64,000 nucleotides of DNA from Streptomyces malachitofuscus. Its GTDB lineage: Bacteria; Actinomycetota; Actinomycetes; Streptomycetales; Streptomycetaceae. The notes under the pieces are model-generated. The model saw only the letters and a list, made by a program, of their open reading frames with translations. It searched no databases and had not been told where the DNA came from. Positions 10,730 to 20,551 of the stretch are shown piece after piece (the stretch's first letter is position 1; each line of letters opens with the position of its first letter). The position numbers and the translations under genes are program-made. The DNA lies in contig NZ_BMUF01000006.1 in assembly GCF_014650055.1 (NCBI RefSeq), forward strand, positions 248,001 through 312,000. Direction: 5' to 3'.

Positions 10730-11722
10730 ATGACTGCCACTGCTCCCGCGGCGGAGGCCGACGTGCGGAAGAGCTCCCCCGGTGCGGCGCGCGAACCCCG
10801 CCGCCGCCCCGGGCGGATCCGCCGCATCGGACTGCCCTACCTGCTCCTTCTGCCCGCCCTGCTCCTCGAACTCCTCGTCCACCTGGTGCCGATGGTCATC
10901 GGCATCGTGATGAGCTTCAAGGAACTCACCCAGTTCTACATCCGCGACTGGGGCACCGCCCCCTGGGCCGCCCTCGACAACTACAAGGTGTCGGTGGACT
11001 TCGACGCCCCCGTCGGCAAGGCCCTGCTCGACTCGTTCCTCGTCACCATCGGCTTCACCCTGCTCTCCGTCGGCCTGTGCTGGCTGATCGGCACGGCCGC
11101 GGCGATCTGCATGCAGGACACCTTCCGCGGCCGCGGCCTGCTGCGCGCCCTGTTCCTGGTCCCGTACGCCCTGCCGGTCTACGCGGCCGTCATCACCTGG
11201 GTGTTCATGTTCCAGCACGACAACGGCCTGGTGAACCACGTCCTGCACGACCAGCTCGGCATCACCGACCAGCCGTCCTTCTGGCTCATCGGCGACAACA
11301 GCTTCTTCGCGCTCCTGACCGTGTCGGTGTGGAAGGGCTGGCCGTTCGCCTTCCTCATCGTGATGGCCGGCCTTCAGAACATCCCGCGCGAGCTGTACGA
11401 GGCCGCCGCCCTCGACGGCGCCGGGATGATCCAGCAGATACGCCGCATCACCCTGCCCTCGCTCCGCCCCGTCAACCAGGTGCTGGTCCTCGTCCTGTTC
11501 CTGTGGACGTTCAACGACTTCAACACCCCGTACGTCATGTTCGGCAAGACGGCGCCGGAGGCGGCGGACCTCATCTCGGTCCACATCTACCAGGCGTCCT
11601 TCGTCACCTGGAACTTCGGCACCGGATCCGCCATGTCCGTCCTGCTCCTGCTGTTCCTGCTCGTCGTCACGGGCGTCTACCTCGCACTCACCTCGCGCGA
11701 GCGGAGGGCCTCGCATGCCTAG
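10730..11722 (+). CDS. Sugar ABC transporter permease (MalF/CebF-like)
   Basis: Inner-membrane permease of about 330 residues with a cytoplasmic N-terminal tail and six hydrophobic segments. It carries the binding-protein-dependent transport loop EAAALDGAGMIQQIRRITLPSL (the EAA motif that docks the ATPase). ATG 10730 is given as the start. A GTG at 10712, overlapping the stop of the binding-protein gene by 4 nt, is an equally reasonable start and would imply translational coupling. It ends 8 nt inside the next gene. Confidence 0.92.
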   Translation: MTATAPAAEADVRKSSPGAAREPRRRPGRIRRIGLPYLLLLPALLLELLVHLVPMVIGIVMSFKELTQFYIRDWGTAPWAALDNYKVSVDFDAPVGKALLDSFLVTIGFTLLSVGLCWLIGTAAAICMQDTFRGRGLLRALFLVPYALPVYAAVITWVFMFQHDNGLVNHVLHDQLGITDQPSFWLIGDNSFFALLTVSVWKGWPFAFLIVMAGLQNIPRELYEAAALDGAGMIQQIRRITLPSLRPVNQVLVLVLFLWTFNDFNTPYVMFGKTAPEAADLISVHIYQASFVTWNFGTGSAMSVLLLLFLLVVTGVYLALTSRERRASHA

Positions 11723-12590
11723 CACCCCGACGACCGCGCCGGCCTCCCCGATGGCCCCGCCCCGCTCGTTCCTGTGGACCCGGCGGATCTTCCTCACCCT
11801 GCTGACCGGCTTCGTGATGGTCCCGGTCTACGTCATGATCTCCAGCTCGCTGAAGCCGCTGGCCGACGTCACCGGAACGTTCCGCTGGCTGCCCACCGAG
11901 CTGACCGTCGAGCCGTACATCGACATCTGGTCCACCGTCCCGCTGGGCCGCTACTTCGTGAACTCGCTCATCGTGGCGGGCGCCGCGACCGTCTGCTCGG
12001 TCGTCATCGCCGTGTTCTCCGCCTACGCCGTCAGCCGCTACAGCTTCCGCGGCAAGCGCGTCTTCACGGTGACGGTGCTGTCGACGCAGATGTTCCCCGG
12101 CATCCTGTTCCTCCTGCCGCTGTTCCTCATCTACGTCAACATCGGCAACGCCACCGGCATCGCCCTGTTCGGCTCCCGAGGCGGCCTGATCCTGACGTAC
12201 CTGACCTTCTCGCTGCCGTTCTCCATCTGGATGCTGATCGGCTACTTCGACTCGGTCCCGCGCGACCTGGACGAGGCGGCCCTGGTGGACGGCTGCGGCC
12301 CGCTCGGCGCGCTGTTCCGCGTCGTCGTCCCCGCGGCGGTCCCCGGGATCGTCGCGGTCGCCGTCTACGCCTTCATGACCGCGTGGGGCGAGGTCCTCTT
12401 CGCGTCCGTGATGACCAACGACACCACCCGCACCCTGGCGGTCGGCCTCCAGGGCTACTCCACCCTCAACGACGTGTACTGGAACCAGATCATGGCCGCC
12501 TCCCTCGTGGTGAGCGTGCCCGTGGTCGCAGGATTCCTGCTCCTGCAGCGCTACCTCGTCGCCGGACTGACGGCGGGAGCCGTCAAGTGA
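11715..12590 (+). CDS. Sugar ABC transporter permease (MalG/CebG-like)
   Basis: Second permease of the importer, 291 residues with six hydrophobic segments. The EAA loop reads [20 protein letters not shown] and is followed by [10 protein letters not shown], typical of MalG/CebG proteins. The start overlaps the stop of the first permease by 8 nt and has a strong GGAGGG site upstream (11703-11708). It works as a heterodimer with the preceding permease and needs an ATPase encoded elsewhere. Confidence 0.93.
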   Translation: MPSTPTTAPASPMAPPRSFLWTRRIFLTLLTGFVMVPVYVMISSSLKPLADVTGTFRWLPTELTVEPYIDIWSTVPLGRYFVNSLIVAGAATVCSVVIAVFSAYAVSRYSFRGKRVFTVTVLSTQMFPGILFLLPLFLIYVNIGNATGIALFGSRGGLILTYLTFSLPFSIWMLIGYFDSVPRDLDEAALVDGCGPLGALFRVVVPAAVPGIVAVAVYAFMTAWGEVLFASVMTNDTTRTLAVGLQGYSTLNDVYWNQIMAASLVVSVPVVAGFLLLQRYLVAGLTAGAVK

Positions 12591-12619
12591 CCGGCTTCCC
12601 CCATCCCGAAAGGACCTCC

Positions 12620-13978
<1,359 letters not shown>

Positions 13979-13982
13979 CATG

Positions 13983-14019
13983 CCGGTGGGCGCGGGGTCC
14001 ACGACCCCGCGCCCACCGG
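13983..14019. terminator. Bidirectional hairpin terminator
   Basis: A perfect 17-bp stem (13983-13999 with 14003-14019) and a 3-nt loop lie between the GH1 gene and the convergent tautomerase gene. Confidence 0.85.
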
Positions 14020-14028
14020 TGCCGTGCG

Positions 14029-14238
14029 TCAGGCGTCGCCGCCCAGCATGGCGGCGGTCAGGACGTTGCCGGCCACCCCCCAGCCGCCGTCGACGACCTC
14101 GTCGACGAGCACCACGGTGGTGGCGCGGGCGCGCTCCCCGTAGATCTCCACGTAGAGCTCGGTGGTGCGCTCGACGATCTTCTTCTTGTCCTCGGCGGTG
14201 ACGGTGCCGGCGGGAACCTTGAAGTTGGCGAAAGGCAT
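14029..14238 (-). CDS. 4-oxalocrotonate tautomerase family protein
   Basis: Small protein of 69 residues. After Met removal the N-terminus would be Pro (MPFANFKVPAGT), the catalytic base of the tautomerase superfamily. The length and the ELYVEIYGERARATTVVLVDEV core fit 4-oxalocrotonate tautomerase-like enzymes, which interconvert enol and keto acids. The start is ATG 14238 with a good GAGGAGA site. It lies 49 nt downstream of the SDR gene on the same strand and is probably co-transcribed with it. Substrate unknown. Confidence 0.85.
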   Translation of the reverse strand: MPFANFKVPAGTVTAEDKKKIVERTTELYVEIYGERARATTVVLVDEVVDGGWGVAGNVLTAAMLGGDA

Positions 14239-14287
14239 GACTGTTCTCCTCAGATGATCCGTGTCGGTGCGCCGGTCGTGCCCGTGC

Positions 14288-15049
14288 TCACACCATGCCG
14301 CCGTTGGCACGCAGCACCTGCCCGTTGATCCAGTGGCCCTCGGGTCCGGTGAGGAAGGCGGCGGCCCGGGCGATGTCCTCCGGGGTGCCCAGCCGCTCCA
14401 GCGGCGGGGTCTTGGCGAGCCTGTCGATCTCCTCGGGCGTCTTGCCGTCGAGGAACAGGTCCGTGGCCGTGGGTCCGGGGGCGATGGTGTTCACCGTGAC
14501 GTCCCGCCCCCGCAGCTCGCGGGCGAGGATCAGCGTGATCGCCTCGACGGCGCCCTTGCTCGCCACGTACGCGCCGTAACCGGGGAACTGCGCTCCGACC
14601 ACGGAGGTCGACACGCCCAGGAAGGAGCCGCCCGCGCGCAGCCGCCGTGCGGCCTGCTGGGCGACGACGAAGGCGCCGCGGATGTTGGTGCGGTGCACGG
14701 CGTCGAGCACCGACAGGTCGAGGTCGGCGATGGGCGACAGGGCGAGCCGGCCGGCCGAGTTCACGACGACGTCCACGCCGCCGTACTCCTGCTCCGCCCG
14801 GTCGAACAGCGCGGCGACCGCGTGCTCGTCCGCCACGTCCGCCCGCACGGACATCGCCCGCCCGCCGGCGGCGGTGATCGTCTTCACCGTCTCCTCGGCC
14901 GCGGCCGCGTCCCTGGCGTAGTTCACCACCACGGCCAGTCCGTTGCGGCCGAGTTCGACGGAGACCGCGCGGCCGATGCCGCGCGATCCGCCGGTGACGA
15001 CGGCAACCCGCTCGGGTGCCGGGGTGAAAGGGGGGTCGTTCGTAGTCAT
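14288..15049 (-). CDS. SDR-family oxidoreductase
   Basis: Short-chain dehydrogenase of 253 residues, classical type. It has the cofactor motif TGGSRGIG, an NSAG in place of NAAG, Ser in VSTSV, and the catalytic YVASKG. The C-terminus has GHWINGQVLRANGGMV, typical of 3-oxoacyl-ACP-reductase-like SDRs. The Rossmann motif and Arg suggest NADP(H). The start ATG 15049 has AAGGA just upstream. It is divergent from an XRE regulator, with a palindromic operator between them, and is followed by a tautomerase. Such SDR/regulator pairs often respond to quinones or electrophiles, but nothing here proves that. Confidence 0.9.
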   Translation of the reverse strand: MTTNDPPFTPAPERVAVVTGGSRGIGRAVSVELGRNGLAVVVNYARDAAAAEETVKTITAAGGRAMSVRADVADEHAVAALFDRAEQEYGGVDVVVNSAGRLALSPIADLDLSVLDAVHRTNIRGAFVVAQQAARRLRAGGSFLGVSTSVVGAQFPGYGAYVASKGAVEAITLILARELRGRDVTVNTIAPGPTATDLFLDGKTPEEIDRLAKTPPLERLGTPEDIARAAAFLTGPEGHWINGQVLRANGGMV

Positions 15050-15082
15050 GTCCTTCACGATGCGCGGTGCCGGCGGGCGGAA

Positions 15083-15103
15083 CCAGGTGATGTCATCCCC
15101 TGG
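15083..15103. promoter_or_regulatory. 21-bp palindromic operator, copy 1 (SDR/XRE intergenic)
   Basis: A dyad with arms CCAGG and CCTGG around GATG-t-CATC matches its reverse complement at 18 of 20 positions. It sits in the short divergent region between the SDR and XRE genes. A second copy lies after the regulator at 16027-16047, so it is a strong candidate for the XRE regulator's own binding site. Confidence 0.65.
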
Positions 15104-15135
15104 GACGGTGCCCCGGCGCGACGGAGAATGAGGCC

Positions 15136-15996
15136 ATGGCTGCTGTGAAATACACCGAGCTCGGCGCGTTCCTGCGGTCGCGGCGCGACCGCATCCGCCC
15201 GGCCGACGTGGGACTTCCCGCCGGGCCGCGGCGCCGCGTGCCGGGGCTGCGCCGGGACGAGGTCGCCCAGCTCGCCGGGGCATCGGTGGACTACTACAAC
15301 GAGCTCGAGCGGGGCGCCGGGTCCCAGCCGTCGGAGCAGATGATCGCCGCACTGGCGAGGGCGCTGCGCCTGACCGCCGACGAGCGCGCCTACCTCTACC
15401 ACCTGGCGGGCCGCCCCGTGCCCGTGTCGGGCAGCGCGGCCTCCCACATCCACCCCGGCATGCTCGATCTGCTCCAGCGGATGCCCTCGACCCCCGCCCA
15501 GGTCATCACCGACCTGCACGTCACCCTGGTGCAGAACCCGCTGGCGGTGGCGCTGCTGGGGGACCAGTCCGGCTACCGGGGGGCGCGGGCCAGTTTCGTG
15601 CACCGGTGGTTCACCGAACCGGAGGCCCGGGACCTGTACCCCGAGGCCGACCACCCGACCCAGTCCCGGGCGTTCGTCGCCGACCTGCGGGCGGCAGCCG
15701 CCCGACGGGACGCCAAGGACGCCGAGGTCACCTCGATGATCCGTTCGCTGCTGGACACATCGGCCGAGTTCGCCGCGCTGTGGGCCGAGCACGACGTGGC
15801 CTTCCGGCGCGACGACCGCAAACGCATCCGCCATCCCGCGCTCGGCGTGGTCGAGGTCAACTGCCTCAACCTGTTCAGCGAGGACGGACGGCAGCGGCTG
15901 CTCTGGTTCACGCCCGCCCTGGGCACCGACAGCGCCGACCTGCTCGACCTGCTCGCCGTCCTCGGCACCCAGGACGTCGTCGACTCCACGTCCTGA
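15136..15996 (+). CDS. XRE-family regulator with MmyB-like ligand domain
   Basis: Regulator of 286 residues. The N-terminal helix-turn-helix (residues about 8-80) includes GLRRDEVAQLAGASVDYYNELERG, the signature of the actinobacterial MmyB-type XRE group. The C-terminal domain of about 180 residues (LVQNPLAVALLGD, then FVHRWFTEPEARDLYPE) is the MmyB-like PAS-type ligand-binding domain, thought to bind fatty acids or other small molecules. Members usually control a divergent SDR gene, as here. The two flanking 21-bp palindromes suggest it controls the SDR gene, itself and the Kelch gene. Confidence 0.92.
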   Translation: MAAVKYTELGAFLRSRRDRIRPADVGLPAGPRRRVPGLRRDEVAQLAGASVDYYNELERGAGSQPSEQMIAALARALRLTADERAYLYHLAGRPVPVSGSAASHIHPGMLDLLQRMPSTPAQVITDLHVTLVQNPLAVALLGDQSGYRGARASFVHRWFTEPEARDLYPEADHPTQSRAFVADLRAAAARRDAKDAEVTSMIRSLLDTSAEFAALWAEHDVAFRRDDRKRIRHPALGVVEVNCLNLFSEDGRQRLLWFTPALGTDSADLLDLLAVLGTQDVVDSTS

Positions 15997-16026
15997 CCCG
16001 CTCGAGGCCAAGCCGGGGGTGCCCAC

Positions 16027-16047
16027 CCACGGGATGACATCCCCTGG
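16027..16047. promoter_or_regulatory. 21-bp palindromic operator, copy 2 (upstream of Kelch gene)
   Basis: Arms CCA-c-GG and CC-c-TGG flank GATGaCATC (18 of 20 self-complementary). It shares GGGATGACATCCCCTGG with the reverse complement of copy 1 except at two positions. It lies 85-105 nt before the Kelch gene start. Confidence 0.6.
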
Positions 16048-16131
16048 TTCCCCTGCCGCCGCGCAGAAACACTGAATGGGCCGAAGCCACCCGCTTCCCG
16101 CGCAAGACAAGGCCCTGACAAGGAGTTTCTC

Positions 16132-17196
16132 ATGCAGCGGCGGACAGTTCTGCTTCTCGGCGCCGCCCTCGCGGTGTCCCCGGCCGTCCAGGCCCACGCG
16201 CATCCGGGCCATCCCACGGCGCCCGGTGGCACGCACCCGGAACCGGGGATCTACGGCAGGGGATGGCGGCCGCTGGCGCCGATCGCGAGCGGCCCCCGCC
16301 AGGAGCACAGCGTCGCCGCGATCGGCGACGACGTCTACGTCATCGGCGGCATCGTCCCCCAGGAGTCCGGCGGCATCACCACCACCGGACGGGTCGACGT
16401 CTACGACACGCGCCGCGACACCTGGTCGCAGGCGGCACCGCTGCCCGTCGCGATGAACCATCCCAATGTGGCGGTGGTCCGCGGCCGCATCCACGTCCTG
16501 GGCGGGCTGTCCGGCGGATCCGAGTGGCAGGCCCTGCGCGACTGCTTCGTCTACTCCCCGCGCGCCGACCGCTGGCGGCGGCTGCCGCCCATGCCCGAGG
16601 GCATCGAGCGGGGGAGCGCCGCGATCGGCGTGCTCGGGAGGAAGATCCTCCTGGCCGGCGGTATGCGCGTCCTGGTGCCGGGCGCGGGCGGCCTCCAGGA
16701 CACGGTGGACACCGTGTCCGCGTACGACGTCGCGACCGGCCGGTGGGAGAGCCTGCCGGCGCTGCCGCAGGCCCGCGACCACGTGGGCGGAGCCGTCGTA
16801 GGCGGGACGTTCTACGTGCTCGGCGGCCGGGACCGGGGCCAGGTCAACGTGCGGGACACCGTCTACGCACTGCACCCGGGAACCCGCCGCTGGACCGAGC
16901 GGGCACCGATGCCCACCGCCCGCGGCGGCATCGCGGCCGCCGCCGTGGGGACGAGGATCTACACCTTCGGGGGTGAGGGCCGGCACGACGGCGCGAACCC
17001 GAACACGGTCTTCGACGAGACCGAGGCGTACGACACCGTGCGCGACCGCTGGGAGCGGCTGGCCCCCATGCCGGTGCCGCGCCACGGCACGGCCGCCGTC
17101 GCCGTGCGCGGCACCATCCACATCCCCGGCGGCGGCGTCCTGGGCGGTGGCGCCCCGGTGGACGTCAACGACGCCTATCGTCCCGCTCGTTACTGA
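16132..17196 (+). CDS. Secreted Kelch-repeat protein
   Basis: Exported protein of 354 residues. The N-terminus (MQRRTVLLLGAALAVSPA...) is a signal peptide, possibly Tat-like because of the Arg pair. The rest is about five Kelch repeats with recurring GDDVYVIGG, RIHVLGG, GTFYVLGG and TRIYTFGGE strands and RW residues. This should fold as a beta-propeller like galactose-oxidase-type or sialic-acid mutarotase proteins. No copper-oxidase residues or active site could be assigned, so the activity is unknown. The start ATG 16132 has AAGGAG upstream. It may be controlled by the preceding XRE regulator through the palindrome at 16027. Confidence 0.85.
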   Translation: MQRRTVLLLGAALAVSPAVQAHAHPGHPTAPGGTHPEPGIYGRGWRPLAPIASGPRQEHSVAAIGDDVYVIGGIVPQESGGITTTGRVDVYDTRRDTWSQAAPLPVAMNHPNVAVVRGRIHVLGGLSGGSEWQALRDCFVYSPRADRWRRLPPMPEGIERGSAAIGVLGRKILLAGGMRVLVPGAGGLQDTVDTVSAYDVATGRWESLPALPQARDHVGGAVVGGTFYVLGGRDRGQVNVRDTVYALHPGTRRWTERAPMPTARGGIAAAAVGTRIYTFGGEGRHDGANPNTVFDETEAYDTVRDRWERLAPMPVPRHGTAAVAVRGTIHIPGGGVLGGGAPVDVNDAYRPARY

Positions 17197-17212
17197 GTTT
17201 TCGTTCCCCACG

Positions 17213-17264
17213 GGCCCGCGGGGCGGGCTGCGTCATCGCTTGAACGCAGCCTGTCCCGCGGGCC
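17213..17264 (+). terminator. Long hairpin terminator after the Kelch gene
   Basis: A 21-bp stem with two mismatches (17213-17233 with 17244-17264) is followed by GTTCTT. It separates the Kelch gene from the GH81 promoter. Confidence 0.8.
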
Positions 17265-17281
17265 GTTCTTGGTTACAACTA

Positions 17282-17310
17282 TTGACCGTTCATCATCATG
17301 GCCCTACGTT
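17282..17310 (+). promoter_or_regulatory. Promoter of the GH81 gene
   Basis: TTGACC (17282-17287), a 17-nt spacer and TACGTT (17305-17310) make a good housekeeping-sigma promoter. Transcription should begin near 17317, just before the operator at 17322. Confidence 0.7.
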
Positions 17311-17321
17311 GACGGCACTCG

Positions 17322-17335
17322 TGAGAGCGCTCTCA
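17322..17335. promoter_or_regulatory. CebR/LacI-like operator upstream of the GH81 gene
   Basis: TGAGAGCGCTCTCA is a perfect 14-bp palindrome located just downstream of the predicted transcription start, 13 nt before the ATG. Its core equals that of the GH55 operator at 9192-9205, which points to one LacI-family repressor for both secreted glucanases. No LacI gene is in the window. Confidence 0.75.
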
Positions 17336-17347
17336 GAAAGGTGGCTC

Positions 17348-20300
17348 ATGAGATTCCGAAAGCACTTCTCCCTCCTGTCGGCGGCTGCCCTGGCCGCGAC
17401 GGGCCTGGTGGCGACGGCCGGTGCCGGCGTCGCCTCGGCCGCCACCATTCCGGTGGGCAAGGGGAGTTACAGCGACGCCCGGCCGGCCGGGACGCAGGGA
17501 CCGTCCAACAGCGACGGTCAGGCGGTCAGACCGAAGGTCACGTCCGCCGCCGCGGACAAGCCGGTGCCGACCAACGACTGGTGGTCCTCGCTGGCTTTCC
17601 AGCGGTTCGCCGGCAACCCCTATTCGGAGAACATGTACGGACACCCCCTCACCTACAAGGCGGTGTCCGGCGGACTCGAGGTCGGTTACCCGACCGCGCC
17701 TCAGATCGTCGGCGAAGGACGCCAGTACGAGTTCCCCCACAAGGCAGACCTGACCCTCGGACTCGCCGGCCTCAACTCACCCGACGCCAAGGCGGACCGG
17801 TGGAGCGACTGGACCGTCACCCCGTACTGGAGCGACGGATCGCGCACCCTGCGGACGACCATCGGCCACGGCATGCCCTACGTGTACGCCGAGGGCACGG
17901 GAGGCGCCGCGCAGATCAGCGCCGCGGCCGCGCCGACCGTCTTCGCGGACCGCGGCAACGTCCTCGGGGTCACCATCTCGGGCCACCACTACGGTCTGTT
18001 CGCGCCGAGCGGCAGCGACTGGACCGTGTCCGGGAACACCCTGCGGGCCGACCTCGGCTCCAAGGACTACTTCTCCCTGGCGGTCCTGCCGGACCGGGAC
18101 GCGCTCTCCGACTTCCAGAAGTACGCCTTCAGCTTCGTCACCGGCTCCGAGGTCCAGTGGGACTACCGGGAGGGCGACGGCGAGGTCGCCGCGACCTACC
18201 GGCTGACCACCGAGGCCAAGGAGGGCCAGGAGACCGGCACCTTCCAGGCGCTGTACCGTCACCAGTGGCTGCACACCTCCGACCAGCTCACCGGCTACCG
18301 CTACGTCTCACCGCGCGGTGAGATGAAGGTTCGCCAGGGCACCTCTTTCACCACCGTGCAGAAGGTGAACGGAGTCCTTCCGGGACTGCCGAGCGCCCCC
18401 GGCGTCGACCGGAACAGGATCGCGTCCTCCATCGACGACGTGCTGAGCCAGTCCGATCCGTTCAGCGGCGCCGTCGACACCTACTGGACCGGCAAGGCCC
18501 TCGGCAAGCTCGCCCAGCTCGTGCCCCTCGCCGACCGGATCGGCGAGACCGCCGACCGCGACAGGCTGCTCGACCTGCTCAAGGGCCGACTGCAGGAATG
18601 GTTCACCGCAGGCGGAGCCACGGAGTTCTCCTACGACCAGCAGTGGCGCACCCTCATCGGCTACCCGGCCTCCTACGGCAGTGACAAGGAGCTCAACGAC
18701 CACCACTTCCATTACTCCTATTATGTGATGGCCGCGGCGATTGTCGCGCAGTACGACCCGCAGTGGGCCGCCGAATCGGAGTGGGGCGGCATGGTCGGGG
18801 AACTCATCAAGGACGCGGCCAACCCGGCCAGGAACGACACCAAGTACCCGTTCCTGCGCGGCTTCGACGTCTACGCCGGACACAGCTGGGCCGCCGGCCA
18901 CCAGGCCTTCGCCGCGGGCAACAACCAGGAGTCGTCCTCGGAGTCGATCAACCTCAGCGCCGGTCTGATCCTGTGGGGCTCGGCCACAGGCGACAAGGCG
19001 CTGCGCGACCAGGGCGTCTACATGATGATGACCGAGTCGGAGTCGATCGCGCAGTACTGGTTCGACGCCGACCAGGAGGTCTACCCCGAGAACTTCACCC
19101 ACGACATCGTGGGCATGGTCTGGAGCAGCGGCGGCGCCTACTCCACCTGGTGGACCGCCAACCCCGAGGAGATCCACGGCATCAACTTCCTCCCCGTGAC
19201 CGGTGGTTCGCTGCACCTGGCCCGTGAGAAGGAGATGCTGCGCCGCAGCGTCGCGGAGATGGAGAGGGAGAACGGAGGACCCGCCGTCGAGTGGCGCGAC
19301 ATCTTCTGGGAGGTCCAGGCCCTCTACGACCCGGCCGGCGCGATGCAGAAGTGGAACCAGGGCAACGGCGGATACACACCCGAGGGAGGCGAGACCAAGG
19401 CCCACACCTACGACTGGGTCGCCACGCTGAACTCCATCGGCGCCCCCGACATGACCGTCACCGCCAACACGCCGACGGCCGTCGCCTTCGACAAGAACGG
19501 CACCACCACCTACGCCGCGCACAACTACGGCGCCGAGGCGTGTTCGGTGCTCTTCTCCGACGGCGGTGTGCTGAACGTCCCGGCGCGGTCGACCGCGTCC
19601 GGAGCGGGCGACGACACCCGGCTCGACACGCTCTGCGGCGCCGTCGGCGGCGAGGAGCCGCCGGACGACGAGCGGCCCACCGCGCCCGGCACCCCGGCCA
19701 CGAGCGACGTCACCGACACCTCCGTCAAACTCACCTGGACCGCGGCGACCGACGACAAGGGCGTCAGAGACTACGACGTGTACCGCGGCACCGCCAAGGT
19801 CGCCACCGTCACCGGGACCACGCACACCGACACCGGGCTGAACCCCGGCACCGAGTACACCTACAGCGTCCGGGCCCGCGACACCTCGGGCCAGGTCGGC
19901 CCGGCGAGCGGCGCGGTGACCGTCACCACCACCGGTGACGGTGGCCCTCCGGACGTCACCGGAGACACCTTCTACCCGCAGTCGGGCGGCGGTCTCGCCA
20001 CCGAGGCGGCCGCGTCGGACATTTCCGACACCATCCCGTCCGCCGGCGGCACCAACAACGACGGGACCCCGAAGAACCCCCTCGTCTACCAGGTGCGCAA
20101 CGTCACGGGCGACCTGAAGCCGGGCTCCGCCACGGCCTTCACGTTCAAGGTGGACGCGGGCACCTCCGTCGGGCACGCGCAGCAGGTCCGGGTGTCGTAC
20201 GACCTGACCGGTAACGGCACGTTCGACCGTGTGGAAACGTTCCGCTACTTCGCCACCGACCCGGTTCCCGGCTGGGAGGAGTACTCCTCGGCGAGGCAGG

Positions 20301-20437
20301 GGGTGCACTCCGCCACGGGCACCCTGGGCGACCTGATCGGCGGCACCGTCCGCGTCGAGGTCTGGAGCGCCCTGGGCAACGGCCCCTCCACCCTCCAGGT
20401 GGGCAAGGGCTCGGCGCTGACCATCCCGTTCGACTGA
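17348..20437 (+). CDS. Secreted GH81 endo-beta-1,3-glucanase with FN3 and CBM56-like domains
   Basis: Extracellular enzyme of 1029 residues that cuts beta-1,3-glucan internally. A signal peptide (about residues 1-36) ends in ASAA. The GH81 catalytic part (about 60-765) starts with PTNDWWSSLAFQRF and holds the conserved LNDHHFHYSYYVMAAA with a likely acidic residue, and NNQESSSESINLSAG with the likely catalytic Glu. An acidic linker leads to a fibronectin III domain (about 777-862). The last 160 residues (from GDTFYPQSGGG) resemble CBM56, a beta-1,3-glucan-binding module. The start ATG 17348 has AGAAAGG upstream. It has its own promoter and CebR-like operator and is followed by a 12-bp hairpin. 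It supplies oligosaccharides to the importer operon upstream. Confidence 0.93.
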   Translation: MRFRKHFSLLSAAALAATGLVATAGAGVASAATIPVGKGSYSDARPAGTQGPSNSDGQAVRPKVTSAAADKPVPTNDWWSSLAFQRFAGNPYSENMYGHPLTYKAVSGGLEVGYPTAPQIVGEGRQYEFPHKADLTLGLAGLNSPDAKADRWSDWTVTPYWSDGSRTLRTTIGHGMPYVYAEGTGGAAQISAAAAPTVFADRGNVLGVTISGHHYGLFAPSGSDWTVSGNTLRADLGSKDYFSLAVLPDRDALSDFQKYAFSFVTGSEVQWDYREGDGEVAATYRLTTEAKEGQETGTFQALYRHQWLHTSDQLTGYRYVSPRGEMKVRQGTSFTTVQKVNGVLPGLPSAPGVDRNRIASSIDDVLSQSDPFSGAVDTYWTGKALGKLAQLVPLADRIGETADRDRLLDLLKGRLQEWFTAGGATEFSYDQQWRTLIGYPASYGSDKELNDHHFHYSYYVMAAAIVAQYDPQWAAESEWGGMVGELIKDAANPARNDTKYPFLRGFDVYAGHSWAAGHQAFAAGNNQESSSESINLSAGLILWGSATGDKALRDQGVYMMMTESESIAQYWFDADQEVYPENFTHDIVGMVWSSGGAYSTWWTANPEEIHGINFLPVTGGSLHLAREKEMLRRSVAEMERENGGPAVEWRDIFWEVQALYDPAGAMQKWNQGNGGYTPEGGETKAHTYDWVATLNSIGAPDMTVTANTPTAVAFDKNGTTTYAAHNYGAEACSVLFSDGGVLNVPARSTASGAGDDTRLDTLCGAVGGEEPPDDERPTAPGTPATSDVTDTSVKLTWTAATDDKGVRDYDVYRGTAKVATVTGTTHTDTGLNPGTEYTYSVRARDTSGQVGPASGAVTVTTTGDGGPPDVTGDTFYPQSGGGLATEAAASDISDTIPSAGGTNNDGTPKNPLVYQVRNVTGDLKPGSATAFTFKVDAGTSVGHAQQVRVSYDLTGNGTFDRVETFRYFATDPVPGWEEYSSARQGVHSATGTLGDLIGGTVRVEVWSALGNGPSTLQVGKGSALTIPFD

Positions 20438-20444
20438 CGGCGGG

Positions 20445-20475
20445 GCCGGTGGCGTGACGCCCGCACGCCACCGGC
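20445..20475 (+). terminator. Hairpin terminator after the GH81 gene
   Basis: A perfect 12-bp stem (20445-20456 with 20464-20475) and a 7-nt loop lie 7 nt after the stop codon. Pyrimidines follow. Confidence 0.85.
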
Positions 20476-20509
20476 TCCCTTCCCCCCCGTCGGGCGACGC
20501 CACACGGCC

Positions 20510-20545
20510 GCGGCCGGGCACCGGTGACCCCCGGTGCCCGGCCGC
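20510..20545 (-). terminator. Hairpin terminator of the MoxR/vWA operon
   Basis: A perfect 15-bp stem (20510-20524 with 20531-20545, 6-nt loop) lies 6 nt beyond the minus-strand stop at 20552. Confidence 0.8.
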
Positions 20546-20551
20546 TGTCGG

